Of a stretch of 64,000 nucleotides of DNA, positions 29,622-38,162 are shown piece by piece. Numbering within the stretch: the first letter of the stretch is position 1; each line of letters begins with the position of its first letter. The translations under genes were made by a program, and so were the position numbers. Under the pieces are notes generated by a model. The model worked only from the letters and a program-made list of their open reading frames with translations, was not told the origin of the DNA and made no database searches. The DNA is from an uncultured Mediterranea sp. (GTDB taxonomy: Bacteria; Bacteroidota; Bacteroidia; Bacteroidales; Bacteroidaceae), in contig NZ_CABUOL010000007.1 of NCBI RefSeq assembly GCF_902493215.1, positions 1 to 64,000 of the forward strand, in the 5' to 3' direction.

Positions 29622-30386
29622 TTATTTTTCTCTTTCTATCAGCTCCCTGGCCAGTGCCATGTGGTTTTTGGCGCCGGTAGAGTCTGCGTCGTAGAGGATG
29701 GTGGGCAGGCCGTAGCTGGGTGCTTCGCTCAGTTTCACGTTGCGCTGGATGACGGTCTTGAACACCAGTTCCTGGAAGTGGCGTTTCACTTCGTCGTAGA
29801 TTTGGTTGGCCTGTCTCAGGCGCGAGTCGTACATCGTCAGCAGGAAGCCTTCGATTTCCAGGGCCGGGTTGAGCTTCGACTTGATGATCTTGATGGTGTT
29901 CAGCAGCTTGCTGATACCTTCGAGCGCGAAGTATTCGGCCTGTACGGGGATGATGACCGAGTCGGCGGCGGTGAGCGCGTTGACGGTGATGAGCCCCAGC
30001 GACGGCGAACAGTCTATCAAAATATAGTCAAACTCGTCTTTCAGCGGTGCGAGCACTTCCTTGAGGATCCGTTCGCGGTTCTTCAGGTTGAGCATCTCGA
30101 TTTCGGCGCCTACGAGGTTGATGTGAGAAGAGATTACCTTCAGCGTGTCAATCTCGGTATCGTGGATTGCTTCACGCACGTCGGCACGGTCAATAATGCA
30201 CTCATAGATAGTGCATTCGGCTTGCTTGATGTCTACTCCGAGTCCCGATGAGGCGTTGGCCTGCGGGTCGGCGTCCACAACGAGCACTTTCTTTTCAAGG
30301 GTGGCCAGCGAGGCTGCCAGGTTGATGGTGGTGGTAGTCTTGCCCACGCCTCCCTTTTGATTTGCCATTGCAATAATTTTTCCCAT
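29622..30386 (-). CDS. parA: Chromosome partitioning ATPase ParA
   Basis: ParA is the Walker-type ATPase that works with ParB in origin segregation. The 254-residue protein starts MGKIIAMANQKGGVGKTTT with the deviant Walker A (KGGVGKT) at residues 11-17. The start at 30386 is preferred over 30398 because the family begins just before the P-loop. It heads parA-parB-DUF5683-mltD(-rel). Confidence 0.95.
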   Translation of the reverse strand: MGKIIAMANQKGGVGKTTTTINLAASLATLEKKVLVVDADPQANASSGLGVDIKQAECTIYECIIDRADVREAIHDTEIDTLKVISSHINLVGAEIEMLNLKNRERILKEVLAPLKDEFDYILIDCSPSLGLITVNALTAADSVIIPVQAEYFALEGISKLLNTIKIIKSKLNPALEIEGFLLTMYDSRLRQANQIYDEVKRHFQELVFKTVIQRNVKLSEAPSYGLPTILYDADSTGAKNHMALARELIEREK

Positions 30387-30794
30387 ATTCTCTATCATTT
30401 ATCGGCGGCGAAATAAGCGATTATTTCTGATAGTACCTTCAAAAAAAGGGGGGAGATTGCAAAAACGGTTGATAAGTCGCCTTTTTTGTTAATAACTTGC
30501 GGGCGCCGGCATGTCTCTTTTCCGGCCGTCCGCCCGTATTCGGCTCTGCCTCCTTTTTCCGTCCTCGTCGGCAAATATACATATTTATATTGGAAATCGG
30601 GGAGTTTTGGCAAAGCCCTTGGCGAAGATTAAGATTTATTTTCCCGTTTGAACTCCTTGGCGCTGGTAATGAGGACGAAATGTGCGGGGAGGCTGTGCGT
30701 GTTTTTACGTTTGGAGCAAAGCAATGCTTTCTCTGATATAAAGTAATGTTTTGCCACAGAGAAAGCATTGCTTTCCTTGACGGATTGGGGCGTT
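30387..30794. other. Intergenic region upstream of parA
   Basis: No gene is seen in these 408 bases. They hold a possible parA -7 box (TATATTTG on the minus strand, plus 30572-30579), which would give a leader of about 180 bases. They also hold a 22-base-period palindrome array at 30718-30774, which may extend to 30796. Confidence 0.6.
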
Positions 30795-30796
30795 TC
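30718..30796. repeat. 22-base-period palindrome array, AAAGCATTGCTTT type
   Basis: AAAGCAATGCTTT begins at 30718, AAAGTAATGTTTT at 30740 and AAAGCATTGCTTT at 30762, exactly 22 bases apart. A degenerate fourth unit may begin at 30784 and runs into the end of the DUF456 gene. Confidence 0.8.
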
Positions 30797-31268
30797 ACCA
30801 CACCGCCTCCACAAACTTCCAAAGAAAATAGCCGCACAGGGCACATTTCACCACCGTGCCCAGCAGAAATCCCAGCAGGGAGCCGAGGCCCGAGCGGAGG
30901 GCATCTTTCGCTTCGCGTCCGCCTAGCAGCTCGCCGATGAAGGCGCCCAAAAAGGGACCGAGGATGATGCCCCAGGGCATGAAGAACAGGCCGGCGATTG
31001 TGCCTGCCAGGCAGCCCCGTTCGCCCCATCGGCTGCCACCGCTGTACTTGGCGCCCAGCAGGGGAACGAAGTAGTCGAGCACCTGCACGACGATGACCAG
31101 CACAAGCCACACCACCAGTTGCGTGGTGCCGAACTGTACGCGGTCGGTAAAGTGCAGCAACAGCATGCCGCCATAGGCCAGCGGAGGGCCGGGCAGGGCG
31201 GGGAGAATGCAGCCCGCCAAACCTGCCAGCAGGCAGAGGATGCCCAGTATAATCAACAAAATGTCCAT
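30795..31268 (-). CDS. DUF456 membrane protein
   Basis: The 157-residue protein is almost entirely hydrophobic, with Gly-rich membrane segments ([19 protein letters not shown] at the start; [29 protein letters not shown] in the middle). These fit DUF456, of unknown function. The start at 31268 gives a natural N-terminus and lies 19 bases from a good minus-strand promoter. An upstream start at 31289 overlaps the -7 box. Confidence 0.85.
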   Translation of the reverse strand: MDILLIILGILCLLAGLAGCILPALPGPPLAYGGMLLLHFTDRVQFGTTQLVVWLVLVIVVQVLDYFVPLLGAKYSGGSRWGERGCLAGTIAGLFFMPWGIILGPFLGAFIGELLGGREAKDALRSGLGSLLGFLLGTVVKCALCGYFLWKFVEAVW

Positions 31269-31286
31269 ATCCGAAAGAGTTTTCCG

Positions 31287-31318
31287 CAAAAATAAGCGTT
31301 ACTGGCCGAATTGTCAAA
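31287..31318 (-). promoter_or_regulatory. Promoter for the DUF456 gene
   Basis: On the minus strand, TTTG (plus 31315-31318), 20 bases, then TATTTTTG (plus 31287-31294): a full consensus match. Confidence 0.7.
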
Positions 31319-31373
31319 TTTTGCCGTTATAGAAGTTTGGCGGTTCTTTTTTTTATTTCCCCCTTAAAGTTGC

Positions 31374-31381
31374 TACCTTTG
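31374..31381 (+). promoter_or_regulatory. -7 box for surE
   Basis: TACCTTTG lies 30 bases before the surE start. No good -33 is seen. Confidence 0.55.
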
Positions 31382-31411
31382 CCGGGAGTTAACAAAAACG
31401 TTTGTGAAAGT

Positions 31412-32176
31412 ATGGAAAATCAAAGACCTTTGATATTGGTATCGAACGATGACGGCATCGTTGCGAAAGGAATCAGTGAGTTGGTGAAATTTCTCCGTCC
31501 GCTGGGCGAGATTGTGGTGATGGCCCCCGACAAGGCCCGTTCGGGTACGGGTTGTGCGCTGACCACAGGCGAGCCCATCCACTATAGCCTTGTGCGCAAG
31601 GATGTGGGCCTGACGGTGTACAAATGCTCGGGCAATCCTGCCGACTGTGTAAAGCTGGCTTTTGAGACGGTGCTCGACCGCAAGCCCGACCTCGTGGTGG
31701 GCGGCATCAACCACGGTGACAACTCGGCTACGAACGTTCACTACTCGGGCACAATGGGAGTCGTCATCGAAGGATGTCTCAAGGGAGTGCCTTCCATCGG
31801 CTTCTCTTTGTGCAGCCACGAGCCCGACGCCAACTTTACGGCCGCAGGTCCTTACGTGCGCGACATTGCCCGCCTGGTGCTCGAGAAGGGACTGCCCGCA
31901 CTGACCTGCCTCAATGTGAACTTCCCCGACACGCAGGAGCTGAAGGGCGTCAAGATCTGCCGCCAGACGAAGGGACAATGGACCAGCGAATGGGAAAACT
32001 TTGCCCATCGCGGCGACAACCATTACTATTGGCTGACGGGTTCGTTTGTGGACGAAGATGCCGACCAGGAGGATACCGACCACTGGGCGCTGGCCAACGG
32101 TTATGTAGCCATTACACCTACTACGGTCGATGTCACGGCCTATGGCATGATTGACGAGCTGAAGACTTGGTTCTAA
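31412..32176 (+). CDS. surE: 5'/3'-nucleotidase SurE
   Basis: SurE dephosphorylates nucleoside monophosphates. The 254-residue protein begins [15 protein letters not shown] with the metal-binding NDDG of the family and has the [23 protein letters not shown] segment. An upstream in-frame ATG at 31337 precedes the promoter and is rejected. lpxB follows after a short repeat. Confidence 0.94.
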   Translation: MENQRPLILVSNDDGIVAKGISELVKFLRPLGEIVVMAPDKARSGTGCALTTGEPIHYSLVRKDVGLTVYKCSGNPADCVKLAFETVLDRKPDLVVGGINHGDNSATNVHYSGTMGVVIEGCLKGVPSIGFSLCSHEPDANFTAAGPYVRDIARLVLEKGLPALTCLNVNFPDTQELKGVKICRQTKGQWTSEWENFAHRGDNHYYWLTGSFVDEDADQEDTDHWALANGYVAITPTTVDVTAYGMIDELKTWF

Positions 32177-32188
32177 TATTTTAGCGTA

Positions 32189-32238
32189 AGAATGAAGGGG
32201 AAGCTGTGCTTCGTTCTTCATTCTTCGTTCTTCATTTT
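32189..32238. repeat. Hairpin repeat, GAATGAAG/CTTCATTC family
   Basis: AGAATGAAGGGGAAGC is followed by GCTTCGTTCTTCATTCTTCG, giving a nested inverted repeat. It fills the gap between surE and lpxB. A related purine-rich arm lies at 42437-42475. Confidence 0.55.
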
Positions 32239-33381
32239 ATGAAATACTACCTGATTGTCGGCGAAGCCTCGGGCGACCTCCATGCGTCGCACCTGATGGC
32301 GGCCTTGCGTCGCGAAGACCCGCAGGCGGAGTTCCGCTTCTTTGGGGGCGACCTCATGGCTGCCGCGGGCGGTTGCGCGCCTGTGAAGCACTACCGCGAC
32401 CTGGCTTACATGGGCTTTATCCCCGTCCTGCTCCACCTGCGCACCATCTTTGCCAACATGGCCTTCTGCAAGCGCGACATCGTGGAGTGGCAGCCCGACG
32501 CCTTGATACTGGTGGACTATCCCGGCTTCAACCTCAGCATTGCCAAGTACATCCATGCCCGCACGCGCATCCCTGTCTACTACTACATCGCCCCCAAGAT
32601 ATGGGCGTGGAAGGAGTACCGCATCAAGAACATCAAGCGCGACGTGGACGAACTTTTCTCCATCCTGCCTTTCGAGGTCGATTTCTTTGAAGGCAAGCAC
32701 CGATACCCCATTCATTACGTCGGCAACCCGACGCTGGACGAGGTGGCCGCTTTCCGTGCTTCCTACAAGGAGACGCGTCAGAGCTTCTTCGAACGCAATG
32801 GTCTGCAAGCCAAGCCCGTCATTGCCCTGCTGGCAGGCAGCCGCAAGCAGGAGATAAAGGACAACCTGCCCGACATGATTCGGGCGGCTTCCTCCTTCGG
32901 CGGTTATCAGCTCGTGTTGGCAGGTGCGCCAGGCATCGATGCCGATTACTATCGGGCCTACATCGGCGATGCGGAGGTGAAGATTGTCTTTGGCCAGACT
33001 TACGAACTGTTGAGTCATGCCGATGCGGCGCTGGTCACTTCGGGCACGGCCACACTCGAGACGGCCCTCTTCCGCGTGCCGCAGGTGGTGTGCTACCACA
33101 CGCCCATCGGCCGCGTCATCGCTTTCCTGAAGCGGCATGTGCTGAAGGTGAAATATATCTCGCTCGTCAACCTGATAGCAGGGCGCGAGGTGGTGCGCGA
33201 GCTGGTGGCCGACACGATGACGGTAGCGCAGATAAAGGCCGAGTTGGGGCGCATCCTTACCGACGAAAGCTGGCGCAGGGAGGTGCTGGCAGGCTACGAC
33301 GACGTGGGCAGACGGCTGGGCGAGCCGGGCGCTCCTGCCAGGGCGGCACAGCTGATCGCCTCGTTCCTGGCAGAAAAGTAA
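32239..33381 (+). CDS. lpxB: Lipid-A-disaccharide synthase
   Basis: LpxB joins UDP-diacylglucosamine and lipid X to form the lipid A disaccharide. The 380-residue protein starts MKYYLIVGEASGDLHASHLM, with VGEASGD typical of the family; LLAGSRKQEI follows in the C-terminal half. An upstream ATG (32206) lies in repeat sequence. It is followed by a strong terminator. Confidence 0.95.
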   Translation: MKYYLIVGEASGDLHASHLMAALRREDPQAEFRFFGGDLMAAAGGCAPVKHYRDLAYMGFIPVLLHLRTIFANMAFCKRDIVEWQPDALILVDYPGFNLSIAKYIHARTRIPVYYYIAPKIWAWKEYRIKNIKRDVDELFSILPFEVDFFEGKHRYPIHYVGNPTLDEVAAFRASYKETRQSFFERNGLQAKPVIALLAGSRKQEIKDNLPDMIRAASSFGGYQLVLAGAPGIDADYYRAYIGDAEVKIVFGQTYELLSHADAALVTSGTATLETALFRVPQVVCYHTPIGRVIAFLKRHVLKVKYISLVNLIAGREVVRELVADTMTVAQIKAELGRILTDESWRREVLAGYDDVGRRLGEPGAPARAAQLIASFLAEK

Positions 33382-33422
33382 CTTGCCAATCCGTCTGTGG
33401 ATATCCAATAATATGTTAAAAG

Positions 33423-33467
33423 CGGGCAGGCCGATGCAGTAAATGAGCGGCTTGCCCGTTTTCTTTT
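33423..33467 (+). terminator. Terminator after lpxB
   Basis: CGGGCAGGCCG (33423-33433) pairs with CGGCTTGCCCG (33448-33458, one wobble) and is followed by TTTTCTTTT. Confidence 0.8.
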
Positions 33468-33483
33468 CAGAAATTAAAAGTAA

Positions 33484-34248
33484 ATGAATAGAATGATTAT
33501 GAAAAGAGTACATTGGTTTGTCCTGATGTTGTGCCTTGCCTTGTCGCCCGTCTTCCAGTCGTGCGACGACGATGAAGGCTATTCGATAGGACAGTTCACA
33601 GTTCCTTTGTGGGCCACTGTCCGTGTGGAAAACGGAAGTTTTTATTTTGACAGCGATTTGTGGGGCACCTTGCTTCCCTTCAATACGGGCAGTTATGTGC
33701 CGGTGGACGGGCAGCGTGTGCTGGCCAGCTTCAGTCCTCTGTATGACGATTATCAGGGCTACGACCATGCGGTCCAGATTTATCAGTTGTGGAATGTACT
33801 GACCAAGCAGGTGGATACCCTGACGGCTGAAACCGATGAAGAGTTTGGCAACGATCCCGTTACCATCTATCAGGGCGACATTACCATCAGTGGCGGATAT
33901 ATGAACATCATCTTCCTGCAGAACTTACCCGCCAAGGAAAAGCACCGCATCAGCCTGGTGCGTCCCGAAGACGATGCTGAGCTTTATGGTGAAGACGGTT
34001 ATGTGCATTTGGAACTGCGTTACAACGACTACGACGATGTGACGGGCTATGGTGCCTGGGGACTTGTTTCCTATAACCTCAGCAGCCTGAATATTACGGA
34101 TGAAACGAAGGGTATCAAGCTGAAACTCAATTCGTCGGTCAACGGCGAGGTGGAAGTGGCGTTCGATTTTGCTTCTTCCAACGAAGAATATTCGGAGAGC
34201 CAGTTGAAGGAAAAGGATATGGATTTCTCAAAAATGCAGTTGAAATAA
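33484..34248 (+). CDS. NigD-like lipoprotein
   Basis: The 254-residue protein has a lipoprotein signal with the lipobox VFQSC (Cys near residue 27) followed by acidic DDDEG, which in Bacteroidetes can direct surface export. The rest is beta-rich and resembles the NigD family, of unknown function (named from a bacteriocin-linked gene). In-frame ATGs at 33493 and 33499 are alternative starts. It is a single gene closed by a terminator. Confidence 0.75.
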   Translation: MNRMIMKRVHWFVLMLCLALSPVFQSCDDDEGYSIGQFTVPLWATVRVENGSFYFDSDLWGTLLPFNTGSYVPVDGQRVLASFSPLYDDYQGYDHAVQIYQLWNVLTKQVDTLTAETDEEFGNDPVTIYQGDITISGGYMNIIFLQNLPAKEKHRISLVRPEDDAELYGEDGYVHLELRYNDYDDVTGYGAWGLVSYNLSSLNITDETKGIKLKLNSSVNGEVEVAFDFASSNEEYSESQLKEKDMDFSKMQLK

Positions 34249-34276
34249 TGTCTTTTTAAATTGGTATGTAAAGGTG

Positions 34277-34322
34277 GAGGCCCCGAAGGCGGATGTGAAT
34301 CCTGCTTTCGGGGCCTCGTTTT
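34277..34322 (+). terminator. Terminator between the NigD-like gene and cdsA
   Basis: An 11-base stem (34277-34287 with 34307-34317) is followed by GTTTTATC. It lies between converging genes and may slow both. Confidence 0.7.
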
Positions 34323-34345
34323 ATCGAAAGGTTTTCTGATGTTTC

Positions 34346-35185
34346 TCAGATAAGTGTCAGCACATGAAGGTAGCAGACGGCAGCTGGAATGGCCATCAGG
34401 GCGCTGTCGAAGCGGTCGAGCATGCCTCCGTGGCCGGGCAGGATGTTGCCCGAGTCCTTGATACCCAGCTGGCGCTTCATGAGCGATTCGGTCAGGTCGC
34501 CCCATGTACCGAAGATGACAACCACTATAGCCAGTCCGGCCCATTGGCCTACAGACATGAAGTCGTAGTAGTGGGCGAAGACGAACGAGGAGGCGATGGA
34601 GAAGACGGCTCCTCCGATGCTGCCTTCCCAAGACTTTTTGGGCGAGATACGCTCGAAAAGACGGTGCTTTCCTATCAGCGAACCGACGCAATAGGCACCT
34701 GTATCGCTCAGCCAGATGAAGACAAAGATGGAGAGCGGCAGGATGGGGTTGTAGCTCACGCTGCTCGCCGTCGGGTCGTTGTGGAAGGCCAATACATTGA
34801 GCAGGGCGAAGGGCAGGGCTACGTAGAGCTGGCTCATCATGGAGAAAGCCCAGTTGCCCAGCGGATTTTTGTGCTTCAGATATAACTCTGAAATAAGCAG
34901 GTAGAGCAGCAGGCCCAGATAAGGCAGGAAGATGCGTGCGTCGGCTGCCTGTGTGCAGAAGCCCATCAGAGACAGGCAGAGGTAGGCGCCGCCCAGCGAG
35001 GTGATGGTGCGGTTGATGCTCACTTCGCCGCTGGCATTGACCAGATGGCCGAACTCATGTACGCTCAAGGCGGCGATGAGTGTGAACAGAAGTCCGAACG
35101 ACAGGGGGCTGTAGAGTATGCAGCCCACCAGTACGATGACAAACAGGGCGCCTGTGACGGCACGTTTCATGAGATTGCTTTTCAT
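34346..35185 (-). CDS. cdsA: Phosphatidate cytidylyltransferase
   Basis: CdsA makes CDP-diacylglycerol for phospholipid synthesis. The 279-residue protein has about eight membrane segments and the family signature SDTGAYCVGSLIGKHRL with KSWEGSIGG, residues about 163-195. It is 14 bases downstream of ftsH, forming the rsfS-ftsH-cdsA operon. Confidence 0.94.
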   Translation of the reverse strand: MKSNLMKRAVTGALFVIVLVGCILYSPLSFGLLFTLIAALSVHEFGHLVNASGEVSINRTITSLGGAYLCLSLMGFCTQAADARIFLPYLGLLLYLLISELYLKHKNPLGNWAFSMMSQLYVALPFALLNVLAFHNDPTASSVSYNPILPLSIFVFIWLSDTGAYCVGSLIGKHRLFERISPKKSWEGSIGGAVFSIASSFVFAHYYDFMSVGQWAGLAIVVVIFGTWGDLTESLMKRQLGIKDSGNILPGHGGMLDRFDSALMAIPAAVCYLHVLTLI

Positions 35186-35199
35186 GTCTTTCTTCTCCT

Positions 35200-37293
35200 T
35201 TATGCTTGGGTCGGTTCCTTGTCTTCTTTTTCTCCTTCGCCACCTGTAGCTTGAGGCTTTTCGTCAGCGGTATTTTCTTTCTCTTCTTCCTTTACCTCTC
35301 TGACGGCTTCTTCAGCCCGTTTGCTCTCCTCCTCAGCTGCTTCTTTCAACTCTCTGGAGGTCTGGTTGGCAGTGATGATTTCCTCCGAGCGTGAAGCCCA
35401 GGGGCGTTTGCCGAAGATTTGTTCCACGTCTTCAGCAAAGATGACTTCCTTCTCGATGAGCAGCTGGGCCAGCTTGTTGTGTCCTTCCTTGTGTTCGGAC
35501 AGAATCTGCTTGGCACGTTCGTACTGCTCGTTCACCATACGCTTCACTTCCTCGTCGATGAGTTCGGCGGTCTTCTCGCTATAGGGACGGTTGAAGGAGT
35601 ATTCGTCGTTGTTGTAGTAGCACAGGTTGGGCAGCTTTTCGCTCATGCCCAGGTAGGCTGTCATGCCATAGGCCTGCTTCGTCACACGTTCCAGGTCGTT
35701 CATGGCGCCTGTCGAGATACGTCCCAGGAAGAGGTCTTCGGCAGCACGTCCACCCAGCGTGGCGCACATTTCGTCGAGCATCTGCTCCTTGGTCGTGATC
35801 TGTCGCTCTTCGGGCAAGTACCAGGCGGCGCCCAAAGCCCGTCCGCGTGGCACGATGGTCACCTTGATGAGCGGGTTGGCGTATTGCAGCAGCCACGAAA
35901 TGCTGGCATGGCCTGCTTCGTGGATGGCGATGGAGCGGCGTTCCTCTTCGGTGGTAATCTTGGTTTTCTTTTCCAAGCCTCCCACGATGCGGTCCACGGC
36001 ATCGAGGAAGTCCTGCTTGCCCACGAACTTCTTGCCGTGGCGGGCAGCTATCAGAGCGGCTTCGTTGCACACGTTGGCGATGTCCGCGCCCGAGAAACCA
36101 GGTGTCTGACGTGCCAGCAGGTCAACGTCCACCGTTTCGTCTATCTTGATGGGGCGCAGGTGCACGCCGAATACTTCTTTGCGTTCGTTCAAGTCGGGCA
36201 GGTCCACATGGATCTGTCGGTCGAAGCGACCTGCACGCAAGAGGGCCTTGTCGAGCACATCCACGCGGTTGGTGGCGGCCAGGATGATGATTCCGCTGTT
36301 CGAACCGAAGCCGTCCATCTCGGTCAGCAACTGGTTCAATGTGTTTTCGCGCTCGTCGTTGCCACCCATGGCTGCTGCTTTCGAGCGGGCGCGTCCCACG
36401 GCATCAATCTCGTCGATGAATACGATGCAGGGAGCCTTTTCCTTGGCTTGACGGAAGAGGTCGCGTACACGCGAGGCACCTACGCCGACGAACATCTCTA
36501 CAAAGTCGGAACCCGCCAACGAGAAGAAAGGTACGTTTGCCTCACCGGCCACAGCCTTGGCCAGCAGGGTCTTACCTGTGCCCGGAGGGCCTACCAACAG
36601 AGCACCCTTGGGTATCTTACCGCCCAGGTCGGTATATTTCTGCGGTTCCTTGAGGAACTCTACGATTTCTTCCACTTCCTGTTTGGCTTCGGCCAGGCCT
36701 GCCACGTCCTTGAACGTCACTCTCGTACCCGAGCCTTTTTCGAAAAGTTGTGCCTTCGACTTGCCGACGTTGAAGATGCCTCCTCCGCCGCCCATGCCAC
36801 CGCCACCGCTCAGACGGCGCGACATGAATATCCAGAAGCCGATGAGGAAGAGGATGGGCACCACGTTCCACAGGATGAGGCTCATGTAGTTGGTACGTTT
36901 CTCGTAGGTGATGGAGCCGTCGAAGTGGGCTTCATCTCTTTCCTTCTGAAGGAAGTCGCCCAAGCTTTCGCGTGAAGGGGCTTCGGTGGTGATCATCGGG
37001 TTTCGTCCTACGCGGGTCGAGTCGGCCCCGAATACATTTCCTGCATGCTGCACCTTGATGTAGGCTTCAACCGAATTGTCATCGTAGCCCACTACACGGC
37101 TGATGTATCCCTGCTGTACGTAGCGTTGGAACTCGTCGTAGGACACATTTTTGCTGGAGCTGCCATTTTCGTTGGTCAGCCACAAACCGACCAGCATCAT
37201 AAAGATGAGCGTATAGAGCCAGTTCAGGTTGAACTTGGGTATATTCACCCGATTGTTGCCGGCATTCTTTTTATTGTTGTTGTTATTGTCCAT
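35200..37293 (-). CDS. ftsH: ATP-dependent zinc metalloprotease FtsH
   Basis: FtsH degrades membrane and soluble proteins. The 697-residue protein has two membrane segments (about 24-40 and 138-157), a Gly-rich linker, an AAA module with Walker A GPPGTGKT at 235-242, the [16 protein letters not shown] second region of homology, and the zinc motif HEAGH in the protease domain. The C-terminus is an unusually long acidic/Lys tail (last 50 or so residues). Confidence 0.97.
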   Translation of the reverse strand: MDNNNNNKKNAGNNRVNIPKFNLNWLYTLIFMMLVGLWLTNENGSSSKNVSYDEFQRYVQQGYISRVVGYDDNSVEAYIKVQHAGNVFGADSTRVGRNPMITTEAPSRESLGDFLQKERDEAHFDGSITYEKRTNYMSLILWNVVPILFLIGFWIFMSRRLSGGGGMGGGGGIFNVGKSKAQLFEKGSGTRVTFKDVAGLAEAKQEVEEIVEFLKEPQKYTDLGGKIPKGALLVGPPGTGKTLLAKAVAGEANVPFFSLAGSDFVEMFVGVGASRVRDLFRQAKEKAPCIVFIDEIDAVGRARSKAAAMGGNDERENTLNQLLTEMDGFGSNSGIIILAATNRVDVLDKALLRAGRFDRQIHVDLPDLNERKEVFGVHLRPIKIDETVDVDLLARQTPGFSGADIANVCNEAALIAARHGKKFVGKQDFLDAVDRIVGGLEKKTKITTEEERRSIAIHEAGHASISWLLQYANPLIKVTIVPRGRALGAAWYLPEERQITTKEQMLDEMCATLGGRAAEDLFLGRISTGAMNDLERVTKQAYGMTAYLGMSEKLPNLCYYNNDEYSFNRPYSEKTAELIDEEVKRMVNEQYERAKQILSEHKEGHNKLAQLLIEKEVIFAEDVEQIFGKRPWASRSEEIITANQTSRELKEAAEEESKRAEEAVREVKEEEKENTADEKPQATGGEGEKEDKEPTQA

Positions 37294-37302
37294 AAGTTTG
37301 TT

Positions 37303-37662
37303 TTAATCGATGTCGGGTATTTGGGTTAATTGTGCATCTGCCCAGAGATGTTCCAGATTGTAGTACTCGCGCACTTCGGGCAGGAATACGTGTACCAGCA
37401 CGTCGGCATAGTCCATGGCTACCCATTGGGCATTGCGCAGGCCGTCTACGGCAAAAGGCTTGGCGTTGGCACCCTTGCGTGCGAATTCCTTGACCGATTC
37501 AACGATGGCGGTTACCTGGCTGGGCGAGTTACCCTGGCAGATGATGAAATAGTTGCAGATGGTGTCGTCTATTTGGGTAAGGTCGGCGACTACGATTTTT
37601 TTTCCTTTTTTATCTTGGATACCTTCAGTAATTTGTTCTATCAGTTTCTTTGTTTGGTCCAT
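37303..37662 (-). CDS. rsfS: Ribosome silencing factor RsfS
   Basis: RsfS (YbeB/iojap) binds uL14 and blocks subunit joining in starvation. The 119-residue protein contains VADLTQIDDTICNYFIICQGNSPSQV and the WVAMDYADVLVHVF motif typical of the family. It is the first gene of rsfS-ftsH-cdsA, and ftsH starts nine bases after its stop. Confidence 0.93.
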   Translation of the reverse strand: MDQTKKLIEQITEGIQDKKGKKIVVADLTQIDDTICNYFIICQGNSPSQVTAIVESVKEFARKGANAKPFAVDGLRNAQWVAMDYADVLVHVFLPEVREYYNLEHLWADAQLTQIPDID

Positions 37663-37689
37663 TTATACATTATTATATTTAACAGTCGG

Positions 37690-37697
37690 CAAATATA
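37690..37697 (-). promoter_or_regulatory. -7 box for rsfS-ftsH-cdsA
   Basis: The minus strand reads TATATTTG at plus 37690-37697, 27 bases before the rsfS start. A TTTG lies 24 bases further upstream, a little far. Confidence 0.55.
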
Positions 37698-37822
37698 CGC
37701 CGTTTTCTTGTATGTAACACGCAAAATGTGAAAAGTATTTTGATTTTAGTTTTTTTTTAGTGATGTAATTGCTTGTAGAAAGCCGATTTATCATTTTTCT
37801 GCAAAAAAAATCTTCGAAAATG

Positions 37823-37852
37823 TTTGTGTTTCCCAAAAAGTTCGTATCTTTG
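37823..37852 (+). promoter_or_regulatory. Promoter for tRNA-Gln
   Basis: TTTG (37823-37826), 18 bases, TATCTTTG (37845-37852); the tRNA begins at 37883. Confidence 0.65.
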
Positions 37853-37882
37853 CAACCGCAAAACGGAAATAAAGCCAAACAT

Positions 37883-37953
37883 TGGGCTATGGTGTAATGG
37901 TAACACTACAGATTCTGGTCCTGTCATTCCTGGTTCGAATCCAGGTAGCCCAA
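37883..37953 (+). tRNA. tRNA-Gln, anticodon CTG
   Basis: A complete cloverleaf: acceptor TGGGCTA/TAGCCCA, D stem GTGT/ACAC, anticodon stem ACAGA/CCTGT with loop TTCTGGT (anticodon CTG, reads CAG), T stem CCTGG/CCAGG with TTCGAAT. The 31-39 pair is an A-C mismatch. The 3' CCA is not encoded. Confidence 0.93.
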
Positions 37954-37961
37954 CAGAAAAA

Positions 37962-37994
37962 AGGACGCTTCGATGAATGAGGCGTCCTTTTTTT
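37962..37994 (+). terminator. Terminator after tRNA-Gln
   Basis: AGGACGC (37962-37968) pairs with GCGTCCT (37982-37988), with a T run to 37994. Confidence 0.85.
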
Positions 37995-38023
37995 ATTGTC
38001 TCTCCCGTGAAGGGGTGCGTGCA

Positions 38024-38131
38024 AAAAAAAGAAGCTGTATCAGAGTGAAAAGATATAATTGAAACACCCTGTCATCTTTCACTATATTCAGAATGACAGA
38101 GGTGCCGCTCTTTTCTCTTTGATACAGCTTC
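38024..38131. repeat. Long nested hairpin near the DUF349 gene 3' end
   Basis: GAAGCTGTATCA (38031-38042) is the exact complement of TGATACAGCTTC (38120-38131), and the pairing continues inward through GAAAAG/CTTTTC. A second stem lies inside: CTGTCAT (38069-38075) with ATGACAG (38093-38099). It could end DUF349 transcription, but its size and nested form suggest a dispersed repeat. Confidence 0.65.
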
Positions 38132-38162
38132 CTTGCTATATACAAGTTGTCTTGTTGCTGTT

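Noticed and set aside
28710..30386. parS sites near parAB
   Set aside because: No sequence close to TGTTnCACGTGnAACA was noticed by eye in or around the genes.
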